From Debaryomyces hansenii CBS767 (lineage: Eukaryota > Ascomycota > Pichiomycetes > Serinales > Debaryomycetaceae): 64,000 nt of DNA. The notes below the pieces were generated by a model that made no database searches, was not told the DNA's origin, and worked only from the letters and a program-made list of their open reading frames with translations. The stretch is from positions 806,001 to 870,000 of the forward strand of contig NC_006043.2 of assembly GCF_000006445.2 (NCBI RefSeq). Direction: 5' to 3'. Numbering within the stretch: the first letter of the stretch is position 1; each line of letters begins with the position of its first letter. Positions 21,578 through 32,000 of the stretch are shown here, in pieces. The position numbers and the translations under genes are program-made.

Positions 21578-21863
21578 CTCTGAACCAATTTCAATTTTTT
21601 CGTGAATAAAGTGGCAACAATTTTGGTATCAGAACACACGTATCTCCCACCTGTATATGCTGTTCTGTCTTGATACTAGTTCTAATCAACTTTGGTCAAG
21701 GCGTTTAAGAAATTGTAAATTGTTTTTATGGTGGATCAAGACAGATCAAAACAAATTCTATGCGCGTATTTTTATTATGGGCTTTCTGTACAGAATTCTT
21801 CTTTCTAAGCAATAGTCTCTTCCTTAGAATTCAAATTATTAGACTTATACATACAAACGGACC

Positions 21864-23213
21864 ATGCCCACAGTTGATTTACATCAAGGGGCATCCATGG
21901 TGTCATCCGCAATCAATTTAATGAAGACTATTATTGGTGCAGGCCTCCTTTCAATGCCATATACCTATTCTACAGATGGTAGCATTATAGGTACAGTGAT
22001 TATATTACTAGCAGCTCTTACATCAGGATATGGTCTTTTTCTTCAAGGATATGTTTCAAAATATGCTCCTTTGGGTCATGCAACATTCTTTAACATTTGC
22101 TCTATCACATATCCCTCCTTGTCCGTGGTATTCGACATTGCAATCGCAGTCCAGTGCTTTGGATGTGCCATTTCATATTTGGTATTAATTGGGGATTTGA
22201 TGCCTACGATTATTACCAGTATTTCTTTTGTCTCGGATGAGCATTATAGAACGTTTTGGATTCTTGTTTCGACAGTTATCTGTGTTCCATTGTCATTCAT
22301 GAAGAATTTGTCATCTCTCCAGTATACATCTATATTGGGGTTGGTAGCAATTTTCTACATGGCATTGTTGGTAATTACTCATTTTCTTATCGATGATATC
22401 CCGGATAGCTCCAAAGGTGAAATTAAATTGTTTCCCCCAAATATCTTAGGAATGTTCAGTACCTTCTCGATTGCTGTGTTTGCTTTCACTGGTCATCAAA
22501 ACATGTTTTCAATAATTAATGAAGCCAAGGATAAGTCGTTGAAGAGCATCACGGAGCTAATTAATATAGCTATAATTGTATCATCTGTGTTGTTTATTGT
22601 AGTTGGATTAGCTGGATATTCTACTTTTGGAGATAAAGTTAATGGAAATGTCATCTTACTGTATCCTAACTCGTGGACTACTACATTAGGACGCCTCTGC
22701 ATAGTGTTCATGGTTGTTTTTTCATTCCCATTAATGCTTCATCCAGCAAGAATTTCAGTAAATAATATCTATCATACGGTCTATTCCAAAATCATGGAAA
22801 AGGAAGATCATGGAGACACAGACGACGAGACAACTGCCTTGCTAGATGATGCCTCGCAGGAAATTCACGAGTCAGGTTCTGTACTGGAAGACTTGTCAAT
22901 GAAGACTACTATTGTTCCTTTTTCACGCAATGTATTCTTAGCGATAACTACAATCTTGTTGATTACAGGGTACACGTTTGCTATCACTATTAAATCATTT
23001 GCATTTGTCTTAGCCATTATTGGAGCCACAGGCTCTACGGCTATCTCATTCATATTACCGGGCTTATTTGGTTATAAATTAATTGGTTCTGAAGTCGATT
23101 ATCCATCAAAGACTGACCTTTTATTAAAGTCATGTTCACTTGCGTTAGTGATTTGGGGATTTGGGGTTATGTTTTTATGTTTATACACAACTTTATTCAT
23201 GGATAGTTATTAA
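21864..23213 (+). CDS. AVT6: vacuolar amino acid transporter, Avt5/Avt6 type
   Basis: The 449-residue AAAP-family protein has about eleven hydrophobic segments. The first, AINLMKTIIGAGLLSMPYTYS, carries the family's conserved GxGLLxxPY signature. A hydrophilic acidic loop (about 310-345) separates TM8 and TM9. Length matches S. cerevisiae Avt6 (448) and Avt5 (509), which export amino acids from the vacuole. I cannot separate Avt5 from Avt6 by eye; CTG-clade yeasts may have a single ancestor-like gene. It shares a 286-bp divergent promoter with KIP3. Confidence 0.82.
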   Translation: MPTVDLHQGASMVSSAINLMKTIIGAGLLSMPYTYSTDGSIIGTVIILLAALTSGYGLFLQGYVSKYAPLGHATFFNICSITYPSLSVVFDIAIAVQCFGCAISYLVLIGDLMPTIITSISFVSDEHYRTFWILVSTVICVPLSFMKNLSSLQYTSILGLVAIFYMALLVITHFLIDDIPDSSKGEIKLFPPNILGMFSTFSIAVFAFTGHQNMFSIINEAKDKSLKSITELINIAIIVSSVLFIVVGLAGYSTFGDKVNGNVILLYPNSWTTTLGRLCIVFMVVFSFPLMLHPARISVNNIYHTVYSKIMEKEDHGDTDDETTALLDDASQEIHESGSVLEDLSMKTTIVPFSRNVFLAITTILLITGYTFAITIKSFAFVLAIIGATGSTAISFILPGLFGYKLIGSEVDYPSKTDLLLKSCSLALVIWGFGVMFLCLYTTLFMDSY

Positions 23214-23410
23214 GGTTAAAAATTAATTAAAATCTATACATATATATCAAAAATATCATATTTTCCATGAAATTAAATAGCATCAAGTGCAATTATAAGA
23301 TAATTTTATGAATAAAAATCTTTATTCCAATACTTTTTTGCAAGTATCTCTATTATACAAAAGCATATTTAGTTGTTATGTGGCAGAAACCAACACCGCG
23401 GTATTTTTAG

Positions 23411-24565
23411 TTACTTTATATTAATGTCACTTCCGATATTAGGATAGTCTCTTCTCTTATTCGAAGAATGGTGGCCATCAGGCGCTATATTACTATCTTC
23501 TTCGTAGTCCAGATCGTCTTCATCACTTCTAACGTCTTCTGCTCCTTTCCCCAGAATAACTTTGTAGGCAACCTTCGAAATAAGGTACATCCAGATCATT
23601 GTGATTACCTGCAAACCACCTAACAAAAAAAAGAAACTATTAAGAATTGTCGGCGTCCAGCATCTTTTTTGAAACTGACCTGGAATACATTCTGAATTGC
23701 TCATTAAACTCGATGCATTATGCCAACTCTGGTAGAATAAATAATTGTAAAGGCCATGCCTCAACACTACCCACGAAACCATGAAGAAAACAAACATATA
23801 GTCACAGGCATTGTTGTAACCCGAATATTTCAAAAGTTTCGCAGCTGCTAAGAATATGTCTACTGAATCCATAATCATCAAGATTAAATGACCGATTCTA
23901 TTATAATAATAGTAATATGACCCAGTGAGCAACAAACACGTAATTATATGGTGACTGAACATCTGGAAATGATCCTTTCTTCTTTCTTCAATATTCAACA
24001 CGAAAATCTGCTGCAACCAGAATCCCATAGAAATGAGGTAGTATTTCTTGAATAACGACCCTAGTTGATAATGCGGCCAGTTTGCGAAAATCTGATCGAA
24101 ATTGAGCCAGTATGACGAGTTGTAATATAAATAAGCACCATATGTGAAAGAAAATGAATAGTATACAAACGACCAACTTTGTTCGGAAAATCTCACCTTA
24201 GCCTTTCTAGAATGAATATTACAGAAGTATGAGGCAAATGGTTCAAAGCACCACTGCATGAGAAACGATCTAAGAAACGTTAGCAATATAACCCAGTGAA
24301 CAATATAATACCCGTCGTCGATCCCAATATCGTACAATGCACTCCCACTGTACGAAGTACCTGTTCGGTGCTGTAAGCGAATAAATTTCGATGCAAACCC
24401 TCCTGGAAAGATATAGTTAAATAGGTGTATACCACATAAAAGCGCTCGAGACAACGGTATTTGGTTCCTCTCGACCATAGCTAAATATGAATTATGATAT
24501 TTTTCATTGTGTTTCTTGATAATTGGTGATGTGTCAACTGGTTTAGTCTGAGATGATGAAGACAT
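23411..24565 (-). CDS. LAG1: ceramide synthase catalytic subunit Lag1/Lac1
   Basis: The protein has 384 residues with several membrane segments and a TLC (Lag1) domain from about 125 to 345. The diagnostic histidine pair is H205-H206 in KDHFQMFSHHIITC, preceded by FWLQQIFVLNIEERRKDH. The acidic SD residues near MIMDSVDIFLAAAKLLKY also match the Lag motif. It condenses sphingoid bases with acyl-CoA in the ER. The C terminus is acidic (DEDDLDYEED) and ends polar; a dilysine-type ER signal is not obvious. It could equally be the Lac1 paralogue of CTG yeasts. Confidence 0.92.
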   Translation of the reverse strand: MSSSSQTKPVDTSPIIKKHNEKYHNSYLAMVERNQIPLSRALLCGIHLFNYIFPGGFASKFIRLQHRTGTSYSGSALYDIGIDDGYYIVHWVILLTFLRSFLMQWCFEPFASYFCNIHSRKAKVRFSEQSWSFVYYSFSFTYGAYLYYNSSYWLNFDQIFANWPHYQLGSLFKKYYLISMGFWLQQIFVLNIEERRKDHFQMFSHHIITCLLLTGSYYYYYNRIGHLILMIMDSVDIFLAAAKLLKYSGYNNACDYMFVFFMVSWVVLRHGLYNYLFYQSWHNASSLMSNSECIPGQFQKRCWTPTILNSFFFLLGGLQVITMIWMYLISKVAYKVILGKGAEDVRSDEDDLDYEEDSNIAPDGHHSSNKRRDYPNIGSDINIK

Positions 24566-24892
24566 GCTGAATTATTTCCTGACAATACTTAGTGATAGAA
24601 ATGATTCTTTCTTTCTATTCCAACAACTATGAATGTCTATACCTTAGGAAATACGTTCTTGAGTCCAGTTACTTAAGCCAATATCAATATAAGAATCAAC
24701 TTTTTCAACCTATTCGAAATAAAAAAAATTCAACACGTAAATCTATCACGTGAAACTGAAATCGATTGTTAGACGTTCCAATTGTAATCAGCTATTGTTA
24801 GGATTAGCGCCAATAGAGAGGATAGGGACTCGTACAGTAAGGAAGCTTAGACGTTCAGACTCTATGTGTAGTTAAAATAGGTATTCTCGAGC
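24566..24892. other. 327-bp spacer between LAG1 start and SSN8 stop
   Basis: No gene or clear site is seen. It must contain the LAG1 promoter and the SSN8 3' end, since both genes are on the minus strand. Confidence 0.5.
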
Positions 24893-25996
24893 TTATACAG
24901 ATCTATTTAATAGCATATCTTGTAGCACTTTTTTCACGGACATTTCATTGTACCTGTTCCAAATAGCATACAAGGTGATGATGTCCTGTATAGCCTCAAC
25001 GACTTCGTTCAAATTTACATGGGAATGATCTAGAAAAGTCATGAATTTGTTGATCTTGATTGTATTTTCGTCTAGTTCTATGTCGTGGAAACCATTCGTG
25101 CCAGAGGATGGGTTCCCAATGTCATTGATGGCGGAGCCACCAGTGGCCAAGGCCATGAGGTCTTCGGCGTGGATGGAGTTGGAGTTGGGTTTTGTATGCG
25201 GGTCCATGCCTACTGTATCATTGGACATGGAATTTGCACCAAGACGCAACGAACTGATATTTTTCTTGAGCACTATGGTTATATATATGGTAGCAATGGC
25301 TATTATGTGCGGTGGTAATAGGAGATGGAGGTCGGTGATGTAGCTATCGTTTATAAGGGACCATGAATTCTGCAATTCGTCGTCTGACAACGAGAATCCG
25401 TAGAGAGCGAAGTTCTCGTTCAAGTAGTCCCTGATCTGTAGGAGTGAGCGATATGGATGATGTAGAACCAAGAACAGGTCCATCTCTTCGATCAAATAGA
25501 ACTCAAACTCGGCTAGCTTGGTTACGTCCTGGGGGATGTATTCCGGCCATAGATTCCGTGCCTCCGATGTAATAAGCCGTATATGCTGGGGACATTCTTC
25601 AATTTTACAAGCAGCATATAGACACGTTGTTACGAGCAAATATACATTTATTTCCTTCAACAGCACTTTGATGAGGAACCTGCTCATGTATATTTCTGCT
25701 GTAGCTAATGCAATTTGTCTGACATTGAGCCTTCTGCCTAGTTTAATAAGTACTTTAATATAGTTAGTAACAGCATTCGTTATCAATTGATTTTATAAAT
25801 AATATAAATATGACATACAATTATGCAAATATATTCTTGTATTGGCATCATATTCGACATTTGGGTAATCCTTGATAAATCCATTCTGAATCATTTTTTT
25901 CTCAAGCAAGAGGAGTTTTCGCCTCGATTCCAACAAAGAATGCCTGGTAAGTTGCCACCTGTTACGTTGTGATGAGCTCCAGAAATCTGCTGACAT
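24893..25996 (-). CDS. SSN8: cyclin C, Mediator kinase-module subunit Ssn8 (one intron)
   Basis: Two exons: 25996-25819 and 25752-24893, giving 345 residues. Exon 1 begins MSADFWSSSQRNRWQLT, matching the start of S. cerevisiae Ssn8. Exon 2 has the cyclin box (LIKLGRRLNVRQIALATAEIYMSRF and LVTTCLYAACKIEECPQH, then DVTKLAEFEFYLIEEMDLFLVLHHPY). Spliced, the junction reads RIYLHN-LLIKLGRRLN and aligns without gap to RIYCYFLIMKLGRRLN of S. cerevisiae. The unspliced frame meets a TAA. Cyclin C pairs with Ssn3/Cdk8 and represses or tunes RNA polymerase II transcription. An extra Ser/Asn/Gly-rich loop lies in the C-terminal third. Confidence 0.93.
25753..25818 (-). other. SSN8 intron, 66 nt
   Basis: Donor GTATGT at 25818-25813, branch point TACTAAC, and acceptor AAAG ending at 25753. 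The branch-to-acceptor distance is only about ten bases. The intron is a multiple of three but contains an in-frame TAA, so retention truncates the protein at 67 residues. Confidence 0.9.
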
Positions 25997-26240
25997 CTTG
26001 ATAGCCTATCTGTCTAATGTATTAAGATATCGTATAATTGATTTTTTTTCAAATCGCAAGACTATCTGGTCTGACAGAATAGGCGCACATATTACGAAAT
26101 GTACAAAATGTACTGATGCAAATAATTATATTAATCTATGACCGTTAAGCTAAAAGCACATATGTTGCTATATCTAATTTGTGTAGTTTGCAGAACGTAG
26201 CTCTGGATTAAGGAACTGGAGATGTTGTGGTTAGATCAAT

Positions 26241-27001
26241 CTACATCTCACCACAATTGGTTATCGTTATATCGGGGTATGGTTTATCAAGAACCCCTAC
26301 TTTGGTCTTTTCTATTTGATCTACAATATCAAACCCTTCAACTACTTCTCCAAACACAACATGCTTACCATCTAGATGTGGGACCTCTTTGCAGCATATG
26401 AAAAATTGACATCCATTGGAATTGGGCCCAGAATTGGCCATAGAAACACTATATTTCTTGTCTAAAGATACCAGTTAGTATGCGTATCTTGACAGCAGTA
26501 GAATAATTAAAAAATAACTTACGGTCATAGGGAAATCCTTCATCGTCGAATGTATTACCTCCATATATGGAAATGCTTCCCAAGCCATTCCCTCGGACAA
26601 AATCACCGCCTTGAATCATGAAACCTTTGACTACCCTATGAAATGTACAGCCTTTGTAGCCTTTTGGGCGATTGTTCTCTCTGTATTCACCGGTGCAGAA
26701 TTGCCTGAAATTTTCACAAGTCCTTAAATCATTGTTAGTTTGGATCCTTATCCAATGTTATGGAACATACATACTTCGGTAATTCACTTGCAAATAGTTT
26801 GAGCTTTATCCGTCCCAACGGAACATCTGATATTATACGTTAGTAATGTATTCAGCTATATTATTGCACCTTAGGTAGCCATGATAGTGAGCAAAAATAG
26901 CACATACCTCCTTTATTCACCTGTTTTCAGTTGTTAGTATCAGTTAGAAGGTTCAATGATATCGAATAGGTACATACATCTAGGAATACCACTGGGTTCA
27001 T
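26241..27001 (-). CDS. cyclophilin H-type peptidyl-prolyl isomerase, five exons
   Basis: Exons 27001-26978, 26920-26908, 26826-26775, 26722-26523 and 26461-26241 join to 169 codons plus stop. All donors are GTATGT or GTAAGT and each intron has a TACTAAC or AACTAAC branch point. The product starts MNPVVFLD and ends NCGEM, as does human PPIH, the U4/U6 snRNP cyclophilin (177 residues). Catalytic-type residues are present: [34 protein letters not shown]. The tryptophan that contacts cyclosporin in most cyclophilins is His here (PHLDGKHVV). PPIH-type genes are often called CYP3 in fungi. It is divergent from CAB2 (129 bp between starts). Confidence 0.9.
26908..26920 (-). other. 13-nt micro-exon of the cyclophilin gene
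   Basis: Bases 26920-26908 (GTGAATAAAGGAG on the minus strand) lie between acceptor AACAG and donor GTATGT. They encode V-N-K-G plus the first base of Asp, restoring the alignment FLDVNKGDVPLGR. Flanking introns are 57 nt (26921-26977) and 81 nt (26827-26907). Confidence 0.85.
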
Positions 27002-27130
27002 TGTAAAAAATCGTTAACAGAGTTTATAAATTACTATGATGTAATTGGTTTAGTAAGATTTTCGTGATACATCAAAATTTTATGACCACTTATTCAATTT
27101 TTTAATACTGGAAGATCATTATTCACCAAA

Positions 27131-28171
27131 ATGACACCAAAATCACCACAGCAGAAGAAATACCATACGTCCAATCCAATTGCTGAAACTGCAATTGACA
27201 GAACTATTCCAGATTTGCCAATTGCACAGTTATCTGACGAAGATAAATATTTCAGAACTCACCAAGCTCCCCCATATTTACTGGAGATCGAGCAACAGGT
27301 GACAGCTTTTATTGAATTTCATGCTGCTAACACTGGAAAACGTATCGCATTGGTAACATCTGGTGGTACAACTGTTCCATTAGAGAATAATACTGTTAGA
27401 TTTATTGATAATTTTAGTGCCGGTACGAGAGGAGCAACGTCGGCAGAGTACTTCTTAGAGAATGGGTATGCTGTTATATTTTTACATAGAGAGTTTTCTC
27501 TTTTGCCATACTCAAGACATTACAGTCATACTACTAATTGTTTCTTAGATTATATGACAGAAGTTAATAATAAGGTCGAAATTAACCCCGATTTTGCAGA
27601 TGAGATGTTGGTTGTCTTAAGAAAGTATAAAGAAGCAAAAGAATCACAGTCGTTATTATTAATACCATTTACGAATGTTAATCAATATTTATATACATTG
27701 AAATTGATGGCTATTTTATTACAAAAAATTGAAGACAAAGCTTTGTTTTACTTAGCAGCTGCCGTCTCAGATTTCTTCTTACCACAGTCGAGAATGCCTC
27801 AGCATAAAATACAATCCCAAGCTGCAGGTAAATTGATAATTGACTTAGAACAAGTTCCAAAGTTCTTGAGAAGATTAGTTGACAACTGGGCACCATCTGC
27901 AATGATTGTTTCATTCAAATTAGAAACGGATCATCTGATCTTAATCGAAAAATCCAAAGGTGCATTAGAAAGATACCAACATCAATTGGTGATTGGTAAC
28001 TTATTACAAACCAGAAAGAAGGAAGTTGTATTTGTTCATTCAGATGGATCAGAACTTTGGATCAAATTAACAGATAAACAAAAAGAAGACCACATGGATA
28101 TTGAAGGATTAATTATTCCTGCAGTAATTAAAGAACATTCCGAATGGGTTGTAAAACATCATTCTAAATAA
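27131..28171 (+). CDS. CAB2: phosphopantothenate-cysteine ligase Cab2
   Basis: The 346-residue protein matches the eukaryotic PPCS fold: RIALVTSGGTTVPLENNTVRFIDNFSAGTRGATSAEYFLENGYAVIFLHR (residues about 68-120), LAAAVSDFFLP (about 212-222), AGKLIIDLEQVPKFL, and MIVSFKLETD. It joins cysteine to 4'-phosphopantothenate in coenzyme A synthesis. The N-terminal 35 residues are polar and variable. Length agrees with S. cerevisiae Cab2 (365). Confidence 0.94.
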   Translation: MTPKSPQQKKYHTSNPIAETAIDRTIPDLPIAQLSDEDKYFRTHQAPPYLLEIEQQVTAFIEFHAANTGKRIALVTSGGTTVPLENNTVRFIDNFSAGTRGATSAEYFLENGYAVIFLHREFSLLPYSRHYSHTTNCFLDYMTEVNNKVEINPDFADEMLVVLRKYKEAKESQSLLLIPFTNVNQYLYTLKLMAILLQKIEDKALFYLAAAVSDFFLPQSRMPQHKIQSQAAGKLIIDLEQVPKFLRRLVDNWAPSAMIVSFKLETDHLILIEKSKGALERYQHQLVIGNLLQTRKKEVVFVHSDGSELWIKLTDKQKEDHMDIEGLIIPAVIKEHSEWVVKHHSK

Positions 28172-28239
28172 ATAGAAAGCATAAGAAAAAAGAATAACAT
28201 ATTGCGTGGTATAAAATATAATATACAAGCTATTTACAA

Positions 28240-29697
28240 TTATAAGAAAGAAATACCAATACCATACTGTAAGCCTTTCCGTATATAATCTCTCTCGTGC
28301 GAAGCGATAGGCAAAACAAAATTCAATTCGAATCTTGCCATTGGATGATTATAAAGAACACCAAAACCATATCCTACTGAGAATTCAGTAGTTAAATTCT
28401 TGACAGTTTCTAATGACGTTTTAGATTTGTCTAAAGGTAATAATTTACCGAAATTGATAAAATTGTGTATCTTAAAATTAGAGTCATCACTTACTCTTGG
28501 AAATTTGGAAATGAGTGAGATGCCACCATTGAGGAAAACATCACCTCCGATGGATGAGTTATAATTCTTAGGTCCTAAACCATTTAATGTGAATGCCCTT
28601 ACATCGTTTGGTCCACCAATATAGAACCTATCTAATAAAGGCGTTGCGTTATCCGTAGAAAATATCAAGCCTGACTTGCAAGACAAAATAACCGAATGCA
28701 ATTTGTTAAATTTATACGCAAATTGAGATTCCATAACCGATTTAATAAAATGTGACGAGTTGAAACTCCATAAACCGGAATATTCAATACCTAGTCTAAT
28801 GAATTTACCACTTGTAGGTAAATGCATGTTATTTCTTGTTTCATATCTCCAGTTATACATTATGGATGACTTGAAGTTATTTCCCAGTTGATTTAAAACA
28901 TCTAATGATTTAGATTGATTATTTGTCAAACATCTCCAACAATTCTCCAAAATTAATTCGTGATTGATAGGCAGCTTATATTGAGTGTAGATTTTATTAG
29001 TTATACCCTTAACATCAAGATCACTATTTAACCAATGCAATTTTTTAACATTAAGATACGCCAAGTTTTCCCAGATGTAATTTGCATTATTAAAAATCGG
29101 TTGATTATAATTAAGTAAATAAGATGATTGAGTTCTGGTACCAGTTATTGCATCAAATGTAAGATTCTCTGCTCCACCAAAAATATTCTTGATTTGAAAT
29201 TGAATATATCCATCACCTTCTCCATTTCCAATGTTTGTACCGGTTTTAGCATAAAATCGTTTCACTGGTATGATATTGAAAATTGGCACCAAGTCAATGG
29301 ACGGTTTGCCTCTATTGAAGTATGTCTTCGGTATTGGATTCAAACTCACCAACAAATTTTCAACAAGACCTAATTTTGTGAAGTTGTGAGTAACTTGATC
29401 TATATTCTCAGTTAACTTTGTCAATGTAGTCAAGTTATTAGATAACAAAGGTTGTAGTTGCTTTTGAAGAAATGTATTTCTAAATGATTGTGAATTCGTA
29501 ACTTGTATGTTTTTAATGTTTATAGGAGTACTAGCATTATCTTTAAATAATTCTTCAAGAAACTCTTTATTCTGTTTGGTCATCAATTCCTGTTTGGAAT
29601 GCTGTAATTCTTCAAGAGTTTTTTCTTCTTTGCTCTTAACTTCTTGGAAGTTAGATGATAGTCTATCTATCATCTGATCATCATGTTCCAATGACAT
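28240..29697 (-). CDS. SAM50: mitochondrial outer-membrane assembly channel Sam50/Tob55
   Basis: The product is 485 residues, matching S. cerevisiae Sam50 (484). Residues about 1-130 contain a charged helix and a POTRA-like domain. The rest is a beta-barrel with the Omp85 conserved block LLDRFYIGGPNDVRAFTLNGLGPK, containing the IRGF-equivalent VRAF, and a C-terminal YGIGISFL strand. Sam50 inserts beta-barrel proteins such as Tom40 and porin. Being convergent with CAB2 (68 bp), it shares no promoter with it. Confidence 0.94.
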   Translation of the reverse strand: MSLEHDDQMIDRLSSNFQEVKSKEEKTLEELQHSKQELMTKQNKEFLEELFKDNASTPINIKNIQVTNSQSFRNTFLQKQLQPLLSNNLTTLTKLTENIDQVTHNFTKLGLVENLLVSLNPIPKTYFNRGKPSIDLVPIFNIIPVKRFYAKTGTNIGNGEGDGYIQFQIKNIFGGAENLTFDAITGTRTQSSYLLNYNQPIFNNANYIWENLAYLNVKKLHWLNSDLDVKGITNKIYTQYKLPINHELILENCWRCLTNNQSKSLDVLNQLGNNFKSSIMYNWRYETRNNMHLPTSGKFIRLGIEYSGLWSFNSSHFIKSVMESQFAYKFNKLHSVILSCKSGLIFSTDNATPLLDRFYIGGPNDVRAFTLNGLGPKNYNSSIGGDVFLNGGISLISKFPRVSDDSNFKIHNFINFGKLLPLDKSKTSLETVKNLTTEFSVGYGFGVLYNHPMARFELNFVLPIASHERDYIRKGLQYGIGISFL

Positions 29698-30218
29698 CTT
29701 TAGGATTAATACGTAAAAGCTTACTTCTAAACCCGAAGTTTTTAAAAATTGAAATTATATTTGTGCGAATTTCTTAAGTGTTGGAATCAAAGCCTATCAA
29801 AATTTGAAGACTATATTACAAAGTTTAGCTACAAGTTTGTTACTATATAATTTTACATTACTTGTTGATACTCATAATTAGTCCTATTTAAAATTATTCA
29901 ATGTGAATTATAATGTTCTTTTGTCAAACAAGGACTAAACGATGTCGATACATATATTTCAGTCGATTTGAAATTGAAGGACACCAAGTATGTGAATGAC
30001 GACATTATTAAGAGTTTGACTTACCATTGAGACCCCAAATACGAATGCAACACTTCTATCTGCATCCAACATAGTTTAATATAATACAATGAGAAATATA
30101 AATACCAGACGAAACATTATCAGAATGTATACCTAACCTTTCTCGTTTCGACAGGAGCACATATTCGAAGCCATTAATAAATGAAATCGGCACTCAATAT
30201 TCTATTATGACCCTGGAA
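29698..30218. other. 521-bp spacer upstream of SAM50, no confirmed gene
   Basis: This lies between two minus-strand genes (CRZ1 3' end, SAM50 5' end). The plus strand 29914-30030 carries an ATG-less open stretch of fair composition ending SLTYH. The minus strand at 30072 starts a 37-codon frame whose codon 17 begins a GTAAGT. Neither can be assigned. Confidence 0.5.
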
Positions 30219-32000
30219 TTAATCTGGAGGAGAAATCGCCACTTGAGGAATTGAATGCATACTATTAGTTGTACTACTTATCAATGCACTCGTTGGACTC
30301 AAGTATTCGTTTGACATTCCTGCTTCGCCGATCGATCCAGGGTCCCTTGGAGGGCCATCCCCACGATCTTTTTCATCTTCTTCGACTAAAAGCCTTATAC
30401 ATTCCTTACCAGCTTCGGTTTGAAAGTGTCTCCTTAGAGCATCTGCTCTAGCAAACTTTCTTCCACACCCATACGGAGTGCCATCTTTCAAGAATCCTTT
30501 GCATTGGAACTTCTTTTCCCCCGTATGCAAATCCTCGTGTCTTTTGCGATCATGCTGCCTGGCGAATGCCTTCCCGCATACATTACAAATAAAAGGTCTC
30601 TCATCGGTATGGGTTCTAAGATGTGATTTTAAGTTATATGGCCTGGTAAACCTCTTATCACACAAGTGACATGCATACACAGATGGATGCTTTTGAGTTC
30701 TTTTGGACGATTGATTAGGTGATGCCAATTCTAACATCTTTTCCCTAGATGAAACTACACCATTCTTCGAAACAACAGAACCTCCTTCATCATCCATATC
30801 TTCTTCCTGAGGTAAAGACTTTGACCCTGATCTGGAATTCAGCCGAGACCGCAGGGTTTTCGCAACATGATTCCTCTTTCTACCTCTTTTAATAGTTTGA
30901 AACTCATCTGGATTCAACAACGAACTTTGTTGATCTGATACGTCCGAAATAACTGAGCCTGGGCTCGTAGGTGTTAATTGATAATTGGGTATTAATTCAT
31001 TACCAGAATTTGGCTTATGAGGAGAATTATTAGACGAATTATGCGATGAATTACTGAATAAGGATGGTGTCTTGGCTGCTACTTCTTCGGGTGCCTGTTC
31101 TATGGAAATTGATACTTCTCGTTGAGATTCTTCTTGCATTGTATTATAATTAATCAAATTATTTTCCGTCAACTTGTTCATGGAATTTATGTTTTGTTGA
31201 TAGTTGTAATTATGGTTATTCGAGGCTAAATTATTGTTGCCATTATACTGTTCCGGATGTCCATTATATGCTTGGGTAACCGAGTAATTAAACTGTGGAA
31301 CTGGTTGTTGTATATGGTTTTCCGACATTCCCATAAGATTGGTACTTGAAATAGAACCACCTAAGGCTATTTCGGTATCGAACGTATTAAAATGACCCTG
31401 ATTATTTGAATCAAGATACTGTACTTGCTGACGTGGGGGCTGCGGCATATCAGAATAAGCATTACTGAAGTGTGATGCGGCATCAATATACGGACTACCT
31501 GGATTCAGTGAGGTATCACTGTACAATGAATGTGATGAATACACTGATGGTGATTGTGGATGGAGATGACTCAGGTTTCCGAACATGTTTGGCGGCGATA
31601 ATAACTCGCCATTCAACTGTTGGAGGTTATTCGAATTCAATGACATTCCCGCATTGTTCCCCAAGTTAAGATTTACATTCTTGTTGAACATCCCATCATA
31701 CATTTCTCCATTATGTTGGTTTTTCCCTGCTGAAATTGACGAATTCGAATTCGTATGCGATGTCCCCTGACTTCCACTTTGCATTGCCGGTTGCATCGGT
31801 AGCGCATTCACTGGAACCCCCATCACTGGTTTTATAAATAAATCTTCGTTTTCTGGTTTAGGGTATTGACTCTCGCCCACTGGGTTATAATGTCCCTGTC
31901 CAGCCATATTTATAGGGCTGTTTAACTTTATATCTACCGGTGGTGAAAGATTCAATATATCATATAGCTGATCTTCTTCGCTCTTTATTTCATTCGACAT
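30219..32000 (-). CDS. CRZ1: calcineurin-responsive zinc-finger transcription factor Crz1
   Basis: The protein has 593 residues. An Asn/Gln/Ser-rich N terminus is followed by C2H2 fingers near residues 450-535: [23 protein letters not shown], then [22 protein letters not shown], then an atypical third finger with [27 protein letters not shown]. This arrangement is diagnostic of Crz1. A candidate calcineurin-docking core VSISIE lies near residue 300, and serine-rich regions before the fingers would carry regulatory phosphorylation. In Candida relatives Crz1 controls cation, cell wall and azole stress genes. The start [21 protein letters not shown] is the first ATG of the frame. Confidence 0.93.
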   Translation of the reverse strand: MSNEIKSEEDQLYDILNLSPPVDIKLNSPINMAGQGHYNPVGESQYPKPENEDLFIKPVMGVPVNALPMQPAMQSGSQGTSHTNSNSSISAGKNQHNGEMYDGMFNKNVNLNLGNNAGMSLNSNNLQQLNGELLSPPNMFGNLSHLHPQSPSVYSSHSLYSDTSLNPGSPYIDAASHFSNAYSDMPQPPRQQVQYLDSNNQGHFNTFDTEIALGGSISSTNLMGMSENHIQQPVPQFNYSVTQAYNGHPEQYNGNNNLASNNHNYNYQQNINSMNKLTENNLINYNTMQEESQREVSISIEQAPEEVAAKTPSLFSNSSHNSSNNSPHKPNSGNELIPNYQLTPTSPGSVISDVSDQQSSLLNPDEFQTIKRGRKRNHVAKTLRSRLNSRSGSKSLPQEEDMDDEGGSVVSKNGVVSSREKMLELASPNQSSKRTQKHPSVYACHLCDKRFTRPYNLKSHLRTHTDERPFICNVCGKAFARQHDRKRHEDLHTGEKKFQCKGFLKDGTPYGCGRKFARADALRRHFQTEAGKECIRLLVEEDEKDRGDGPPRDPGSIGEAGMSNEYLSPTSALISSTTNSMHSIPQVAISPPD

